From contig QFQB01000083.1 in assembly GCA_003241475.1 (NCBI GenBank), forward strand, positions 1 through 9,328: a DNA stretch of 9,328 nucleotides, read 5' to 3'. Within the stretch, counting starts at the first letter, position 1. Each line of letters begins with the position of its first letter. The notes beneath the pieces are model-generated. The model saw nothing but the letters and a program-made list of their open reading frames with translations. It did no database searches and had not been told where the DNA came from. The translations under genes and the position numbers were made by a program. Source of the stretch: Micavibrio aeruginosavorus (GTDB taxonomy: Bacteria > Pseudomonadota > Alphaproteobacteria > Micavibrionales > Micavibrionaceae). Of this stretch, positions 4,481 to 9,328 are shown one piece after another.

Positions 4481-6703
4481 ATGGCCGGTTTTCAAGCACT
4501 GGATTTTGAAGAAAGCGGGGATTACGCCGGTATCGTTCCCGATCCGGAATCCTATCACAATGTGCCAGGCTGGGCGTCGCTGGATGATTTCCTGCGCAAC
4601 AATCTGGGCATCAACAACAATCGCCTGATCGAAGTCTTTCGCAAATACCACAATCACTATTTAAAAAATTTTCCTGTCCATTACTTCACACGTAGCTCGA
4701 TCGAAGGCGTGGACTATGCGTTGTTTTTCCCTGTGCGCGGCGGCAAGAACAACGGCAGTAGCAATTCCGAACCGCATTATCTTGTGGCGATCAGCCAGAA
4801 TGAAAACCGCACGGTTGTCTTTCACCGCAAACTGACGACCAGTATGAAAACGCGCTCGAATTTTCATCGTCTGACGGCGCGCTGGGCGGAGAAAGGCTTT
4901 CCCGCACAAAACTACATCGGCGCGGATATCGGTGAAATTCTGGCTATCTGCGAACGGCCGGAAGATTTGATTGCCATGCGGGCTAGATGGTTTTCAAGAT
5001 TTCTGGATAAGCTGGAACGCAAGCTGCACAAATTCAAAATGGATCGCCCGCTTGCCGGAAAATGGGGCCAGATATTGGAATTCCTGACCGAACGCGACCG
5101 TCAGTTCTTGACCCACATTGCCGCCAAAATGAAAAGCGAGCATGTGAATTTCGAAGCCGCACATGCAGCGGCCTCTGTCTCTGGGCGCAATCTTGATATC
5201 TATAATTGGATCATGTCGGGGGACGGCCCGCAGGCCATTCACCACCGCACCCGCTTGACCAATCATTATCCGTGGCTGGCGATGGCGATGTCGTTGAATG
5301 ACGGAAAAACCCATCAACCCCAATGGGAAGGTGCTCGAAGCCAATCGGCGTTTATTACGTTCCCGACAAATTTTTTTTACCAAGACATCGAAAAAGCCGT
5401 CGATAGCGGTGCCCCGCTCATCGAGGCTTTGCAGGATTTGTTTTCCGAAGATGATCCAGATCATCCCATCCGCCAGTCCACCATTCGCAAAACCATTGGG
5501 CTACGCATTGGGCGTGATTATCTAAGGCCGGATAACATACGCCCGGCTTTGCGGATGATCGACACGCACATTCCGCATCTTGTGCTGGAAGAAGGGGTTC
5601 TGGAACGCATATCCAAGACACTGCGAGATGGTGGCAGAACCTTCGATTATCTAAGCACATCCTATGGCGAGGTTCTGGCGAATGTGCCGCATGATATCCG
5701 AATGGAAATGCTAGGAGATGATAGCGGTAGCCGTATCAAGGATTACAACGATACGACCGACTATATGGACCGTATTTTCAACACCATCACGCTACCGTAT
5801 TTTGCGCATCGCGCCCACAAGGCAGAACGTGGCGGATTGACCGAGGCTATCAAAAGCTACCTGAGCGGTAGCCTGCGTGAAGAAACCTTTTTTGAAACAG
5901 AAGCATCGGGCAGTCGCCTGCCGCCCATCTTACGTCCCTATGGGAATATGATGTTCCACAATTTGGTGAAGCTTAGCGTCTATTGGCACAACCATCGTGG
6001 CCGGTCTTATGATTCCCGTTATTACAGTATTAACATTGATAAGAATGCACGATGGCCCAAGCTGACGGAGAATGTCGTGGCGCCAAATGGGGTGACGATT
6101 ACGCCGCATGGATCGAAGTCCGATCTTTTGGAAGATTTCAAGAAATTCGGAACCTGCATCGACGGATATTCCACCTATTGCCTCGGGCTACAGGAGCGCG
6201 AGGGGATGGAAAAAACTTACAGCCATGCTTCCCGTATAGCCACAAAAGATAAAGATCAGGAAGCAACGCTTGTCGTTCTTGAACCATATGATTCCAGAGG
6301 TTTTAAACGTCAGGTAACCTTCTTTGAAATTGACGGCAAACGCCGCGTCTATGAAACGCGCGATCCGCCGGACAAGAATTCCCCCCTGAGCCTTGCGGCG
6401 CACTGGTATGTCGCGGCCATCAACCGCGGAGAAATCGCCGTTGACTGGGACCGTATCGACAAGCAACGCAAAGCCAACAACGGGGAGTCCATCCGTTTGC
6501 AGACAGGGTTCGATTATAAGGACTATGAGAAGTGCGCCTCTGCCTACTATGCGATGCGCCCGTTCCTGCCTGAACGCCATCGCCATCTGGAATATGAGGA
6601 ATGGATCGCGAAGATGGGCTTCGACCGCGATGCGGATATTCTGTTCGGCGTGGCCGAAAAAGACCTGTCGCTTAAGGAACTAAACAAGTTGGATTTCGGT
6701 TGA
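4481..6703 (+). CDS. 740-aa protein of unknown function with PcfJ-like C-terminal region
   Basis: This is a large soluble protein without signal peptide or membrane segments, and I cannot assign a function. The N-terminal part (about 30-185) mixes a His/Tyr/Phe-rich stretch (KYHNHYLKNFPVHYF, 55-69) with beta-like segments (DYALFFPV, HYLVAISQ, RTVVFHRKL). The middle (about 195-480) appears mainly helical. In the C-terminal part (about 500-650) the pattern CIDGYSTYC (559-567) is followed by SHASRI (581-586), EATLVVLE (594-601), QVTFFEIDGKRR (611-622) and an N-S-P before a final helix. C-[VI]-x-G-Y-x3-C plus S-R-I/A-T-L with a following asparagine-proline element is what I recall from PcfJ-like proteins, a family named from an Enterococcus conjugative plasmid and of unclear role. 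That assignment is by eye. The gene appears to be monocistronic, with its own promoter and no clear terminator. Confidence 0.85.
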   Translation: MAGFQALDFEESGDYAGIVPDPESYHNVPGWASLDDFLRNNLGINNNRLIEVFRKYHNHYLKNFPVHYFTRSSIEGVDYALFFPVRGGKNNGSSNSEPHYLVAISQNENRTVVFHRKLTTSMKTRSNFHRLTARWAEKGFPAQNYIGADIGEILAICERPEDLIAMRARWFSRFLDKLERKLHKFKMDRPLAGKWGQILEFLTERDRQFLTHIAAKMKSEHVNFEAAHAAASVSGRNLDIYNWIMSGDGPQAIHHRTRLTNHYPWLAMAMSLNDGKTHQPQWEGARSQSAFITFPTNFFYQDIEKAVDSGAPLIEALQDLFSEDDPDHPIRQSTIRKTIGLRIGRDYLRPDNIRPALRMIDTHIPHLVLEEGVLERISKTLRDGGRTFDYLSTSYGEVLANVPHDIRMEMLGDDSGSRIKDYNDTTDYMDRIFNTITLPYFAHRAHKAERGGLTEAIKSYLSGSLREETFFETEASGSRLPPILRPYGNMMFHNLVKLSVYWHNHRGRSYDSRYYSINIDKNARWPKLTENVVAPNGVTITPHGSKSDLLEDFKKFGTCIDGYSTYCLGLQEREGMEKTYSHASRIATKDKDQEATLVVLEPYDSRGFKRQVTFFEIDGKRRVYETRDPPDKNSPLSLAAHWYVAAINRGEIAVDWDRIDKQRKANNGESIRLQTGFDYKDYEKCASAYYAMRPFLPERHRHLEYEEWIAKMGFDRDADILFGVAEKDLSLKELNKLDFG
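6676..6701 (+). promoter_or_regulatory. Weak candidate ECF-sigma (EcfG-like) promoter for degP
   Basis: GGAAC at 6676-6680 is followed, after 16 bases, by CGGT (6697-6700). The alphaproteobacterial general stress sigma factor EcfG is known to use GGAAC, 16-17 bases, CGTT. The -10 part here matches three of four positions. It lies at the very end of the upstream 740-aa gene, about 75 bases before the degP start. An envelope-stress protease would be a sensible target, but short motifs like this arise by chance, and no better sigma-70 promoter was found in the 74-base gap. Confidence 0.2.
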
Positions 6704-6734
6704 GAAACAGGCCAAAAGTCACAATCCTGCCCTA

Positions 6735-6775
6735 ATCCGATCCTAAAAATAGATGGGTTTCAAAGGGAATCGGAT
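6735..6775 (+). repeat. Inverted repeat bracketing the degP ribosome binding site
   Basis: ATCCGAT (6735-6741) is the exact reverse complement of ATCGGAT (6769-6775), with 27 bases between. The arms enclose the Shine-Dalgarno AAAGGGA (6762-6768), and the second arm ends two bases before the degP ATG at 6778. As RNA it would form a stem with the ribosome binding site in the loop next to the closing arm; as DNA it could be an operator. Seven-base arms are modest, so chance is possible. Confidence 0.25.
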
Positions 6776-6777
6776 CG

Positions 6778-8190
6778 ATGAACATCAGGTTTTTACAAGT
6801 CTTTGCGGTCGTCTGCATCATGCTGGGGGCGAGCGCATTCGCGCAGGACCGCGCAGTGCCTGAAAGCAAAGGACAGGTAACGCTTTCCTATGCGCCGATT
6901 GTCAAGAAAATCTCCCCCGCTGTTGTCAACATTTATACCAAGCGCGTGGTAAAACAAAACGTCTCGCCCTTTATGGCCGATCCGATGTTTGAAAAACTGT
7001 TCGGCAATCTGAACATGAACGGTTTGACGCGTGAACAGGTCGAAAGCTCGCTGGGCTCCGGCGTCATCGTCGAAGCCGACGGATTGATCGTCACCAACGC
7101 GCATGTGGTTAAGGATGCGGATGAAATCATGGTGGTGCTTTCCGACCGCCGCGAACTGGATGCCAAGACGGTTCTGGTCGATGCGAAATCCGATCTGGCG
7201 CTACTACGCGTCGATGCCAAGGGCGAGCAACTGCCGCATGCAGCGCTTAAGCCGTCCGAGCAGCTGGAAGTCGGCGATATCGTCATCGCCATCGGCAATC
7301 CGTTCGGCGTGGGGCAGACGGTGACGAGCGGGATCGTCTCCGCGCTGGCGCGCTCCACGCTCAACATCAATGATTTCAACTTCTTTATTCAGACGGATGC
7401 CGCGATCAACCCCGGAAACTCGGGCGGGCCTTTGGTGGCGTCCGACGGCGGCGTGGTCGGCATCAACTCGGCGATCTATTCGCGCTCGGGCGGCTCGCTC
7501 GGCATCGGTTTTGCCATCCCGTCCGAGATGGTGGCAACGGTCATTGCTGCGGAAAAGAGCGGCGATAAAAATGCGAAATTCATCACGCGCACATGGCTCG
7601 GCATTTCCGGCCAGCAGGTGACGTCCGAAATTGCGGACTCGCTGAATATGACCCGTCCGAGCGGCGTGCTTATCAACTCCATCCACTCCGAAAGCCCGCT
7701 TAAGAAAGAAGGCATGGAGGTAGGCGATGTGGTAACGGCCGTCAACGGCAAAGAGGTGCACGATACGGCAGAGCTGAGATTCCGTCTTGCCACCTTGCCG
7801 CTGGGACAAGAGGCCAAACTGGACGTGCTTCGCAAGGGCAAGGCTATGAGCTTTACGGTCAAAGCGATAGCGCCGCCGGACAAGCCTGATCGGGAAACAT
7901 TGAAGATCACGGGCAACAACCCGTTGACCGGGGCAACCGTTGCCAACATTAATCCGGCCGTAGGCGTGGAATTGAATTTGCCCGGCGATGCTATGGGCGT
8001 AGCGGTAACGGAAGTCGCGGCCTCGCGCCTGCTACAGACCGGCGATATCATTGTTGCTATCAACGATACCCAAATTGACAGCGTCAAAACATTGAAGGAA
8101 TCTCTGAACAAGGCGGCAAAAGTACGCCAGAGCGCCTTCGCGCTGACCATCGAACGCGGCGGTCAGAAGACGCAGATCGTCATCAGATAG
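6778..8190 (+). CDS. degP: Periplasmic DegP/DegQ-type (HtrA) serine protease
   Basis: This 470-residue protein follows the Do/HtrA plan. A signal peptide (hydrophobic core about 6-20) has a likely cut after ASAFA (residue 22). The trypsin-like domain (about 35-260) carries the triad His109 (VTNAHVV), Asp139 (KSDLALL) and Ser215 (NPGNSGGPL). PDZ1 spans about 270-365 (WLGISGQQ, GVLINSI, GDVVTAVNG) and PDZ2 about 385-470 (GVAVTEV, GDIIVAIND). Such proteases form trimers or larger cages that degrade or chaperone misfolded envelope proteins. The loop before the His, carrying FEKLFG, is shorter than in E. coli DegP and more like DegQ. The ATG at 6778 has AAAGGGA nine bases upstream and puts the signal peptide at the N-terminus. 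rarA follows after 38 bases, probably co-transcribed. Confidence 0.95.
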   Translation: MNIRFLQVFAVVCIMLGASAFAQDRAVPESKGQVTLSYAPIVKKISPAVVNIYTKRVVKQNVSPFMADPMFEKLFGNLNMNGLTREQVESSLGSGVIVEADGLIVTNAHVVKDADEIMVVLSDRRELDAKTVLVDAKSDLALLRVDAKGEQLPHAALKPSEQLEVGDIVIAIGNPFGVGQTVTSGIVSALARSTLNINDFNFFIQTDAAINPGNSGGPLVASDGGVVGINSAIYSRSGGSLGIGFAIPSEMVATVIAAEKSGDKNAKFITRTWLGISGQQVTSEIADSLNMTRPSGVLINSIHSESPLKKEGMEVGDVVTAVNGKEVHDTAELRFRLATLPLGQEAKLDVLRKGKAMSFTVKAIAPPDKPDRETLKITGNNPLTGATVANINPAVGVELNLPGDAMGVAVTEVAASRLLQTGDIIVAINDTQIDSVKTLKESLNKAAKVRQSAFALTIERGGQKTQIVIR

Positions 8191-8228
8191 GACTCGCTTT
8201 TTGCGCGTGTTCGCCCTATGTTCTATCC

Positions 8229-9328
8229 ATGTCTTCCACGCTTTTCGATTCTCCGCAGATTGATTTGAGCAAGGATGCGCCGCATCCGCTGGCAGACCGC
8301 CTGCGCCCGCAGGATCTTGATGCGATTGTCGGGCAGGACCATCTGGTCGGCGAAGGCGGCGCGTTGCGCCGCATGCTGGACAAGGGCAATCCGCCGTCCT
8401 TGATCCTGTGGGGTCCGCCCGGTTGCGGCAAGACAACAATGGCGCGGATCATCGCCCGTCACACCGATCTGCATTTCGAACAAATCTCGGCTATTTTTTC
8501 CGGCGTCGCGGACCTTAAAAGAGTTTTTGAATCCGCAAAGCTGAGACGCCGGAACGGACGCGGCACGCTTTTGTTCGTCGATGAAATCCACCGTTTCAAC
8601 AAATCGCAGCAGGACGCGTTTTTGCCTGTGATGGAAGACGGCACGATCATCCTGTTCGAATTGAACGGCGCTGTGCTTTCGCGCTCGCAGGTTCTGGTGC
8701 TCAAACGGCTTGACGGCGAGGCTTTGGAAAATATCCTGCGGCGTGCCGAAAACGAAGCCGGAAAGAAACTGCCGCTTGATGAAAACGCGCGCGAAACGCT
8801 CAAAGCCATGGCGGACGGAGACGGGCGCTATGCGCTTAATCTGGCCGAGCAGGTTCTGGCGCAGGACGACGCGCTTGATATCGAAGGCCTGACGCAGCTG
8901 CTGCAAAAACGCGCCCCGCTCTACGATAAAAAAGACGACAGCCATTACAATCTTATCAGCGCGCTTCACAAATCCGTGCGCGGAAGCGATGCGGATGCCG
9001 CGCTTTATTGGCTGTCCCGCATGCTGAACGGCGGCGAAGACCCGCGCTATATTGCGCGGCGCGTCTCCCGCATGGCGGTGGAGGATATCGGCATGGCCGA
9101 TCCGCAAGCCTTGCAGGTCGCTCTCAATGCGTGGGAAATGTATGAGCGCGTCGGCTCGCCCGAAGGCGAACTGGCTATCGCGCAGGCCGTAATCTATATG
9201 GCGACCGCGCCGAAATCGAACGCGGCTTATAAGGCGATCGGCGCTGCCCGCCGCGCCGCAAAAGAAACAGGCTCCTTGATGCCGCCAAAACATATTTTGA
9301 ATGCGCCGACCAAGCTGATGAAAAACAT
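8229..9328 (+). CDS. rarA: RarA/MgsA AAA+ ATPase, 3' end cut by window; sensor-1 segment missing
   Basis: The frame is open for 366 codons to the window edge. RarA is a clamp-loader-like ATPase that acts at stalled replication forks with single-strand binding protein. Seen here: LADRLRPQDLDAIVGQDHLV (21-40), Walker A GPPGCGKT (62-69), ISAIFSGV (86-93), Walker B LFVDEIHRF (115-123), the LSR arginine-finger motif (150-152), sensor-2 region DGDGRYALN (196-204), HYNLISALHKSVRGSDADAA (239-258) and NAPTKLMK (358-365). Between DGTIIL (137-142) and FELN (143-146) the usual IGATTENPS is absent, an in-frame loss of nine residues covering sensor 1. No upstream in-frame start and no Shine-Dalgarno is visible; the ATG at 8229 gives the standard N-terminus. 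TATGTT at 8217-8222 could be a -10 for a leaderless message, but readthrough from degP is as likely. Confidence 0.93.
   Translation, partial: MSSTLFDSPQIDLSKDAPHPLADRLRPQDLDAIVGQDHLVGEGGALRRMLDKGNPPSLILWGPPGCGKTTMARIIARHTDLHFEQISAIFSGVADLKRVFESAKLRRRNGRGTLLFVDEIHRFNKSQQDAFLPVMEDGTIILFELNGAVLSRSQVLVLKRLDGEALENILRRAENEAGKKLPLDENARETLKAMADGDGRYALNLAEQVLAQDDALDIEGLTQLLQKRAPLYDKKDDSHYNLISALHKSVRGSDADAALYWLSRMLNGGEDPRYIARRVSRMAVEDIGMADPQALQVALNAWEMYERVGSPEGELAIAQAVIYMATAPKSNAAYKAIGAARRAAKETGSLMPPKHILNAPTKLMKN

Noticed and set aside
3574..4509. 311-codon open frame on the plus strand
   Set aside because: Lies opposite panB, whose catalytic motifs are all intact. The composition (many Arg/His/Asp) is typical of an antisense shadow.
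8646..8666. Frameshift or pseudogene explanation for rarA
   Set aside because: The frame stays open and the protein matches RarA on both sides of the gap, so a clean in-frame loss fits better than a frameshift.
8223..9293. 356-codon open frame on the minus strand
   Set aside because: Opposite rarA, which runs open to the window edge with clear AAA+ motifs. The antisense frame has no family features.

Overview
The window looks like chromosomal DNA of an alphaproteobacterium. The order adk-rpsM-rpsK-rpoA-rplQ, with adk directly upstream of rpsM, is typical of that class, as is a DegP-type protease followed by rarA close to rplQ. Protein details agree, for example the RarA sensor-2 region DGDGRYALN. 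I cannot name the genus. Coding GC looks moderate, with clearly GC-rich third positions in the ribosomal genes and rpoA.

Left part (1-3280) is the distal end of the ribosomal-protein/RNA-polymerase cluster. It starts with the last 16 codons of adk and a possible 57-codon small ORF. A textbook sigma-70-type promoter (TTGACA-17-TATATT) follows, then a structured leader that can partly hide the rpsM ribosome binding site. Next come rpsM (S13), rpsK (S11), rpoA (RNAP alpha) and rplQ (L17, GTG start). Two departures from the usual compact layout stand out: a terminator-like hairpin between rpsK and rpoA, and an unrecognised 86-codon gene with different codon use between rpoA and rplQ. A strong bidirectional terminator closes the unit.

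Middle part (3280-6710) holds panB on the minus strand (ketopantoate hydroxymethyltransferase, pantothenate/CoA synthesis), which carries an unusual low-complexity C-terminal tail of about 90 residues. Divergent from it, from its own probable promoter, is a 740-residue protein of unknown function. Its C-terminal part resembles the poorly understood PcfJ-like family (C-I-x-G-Y-x3-C followed by an SRI/ATL region). From memory, degP and rarA often follow rplQ directly in alphaproteobacteria, so these two genes look like an insertion into a conserved neighbourhood.

Right part (6710-9328) carries a secreted DegP/HtrA-type serine protease with two PDZ domains (periplasmic protein quality control) and, 38 bases downstream, the 5' 366 codons of rarA (AAA+ recombination/fork-maintenance ATPase). 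This rarA lacks, in frame, about nine residues that normally form the IGATTENPS sensor-1 segment. I regard that as the most checkable anomaly in the window.

No tRNA, rRNA, CRISPR array, insertion sequence or attachment site was recognised.
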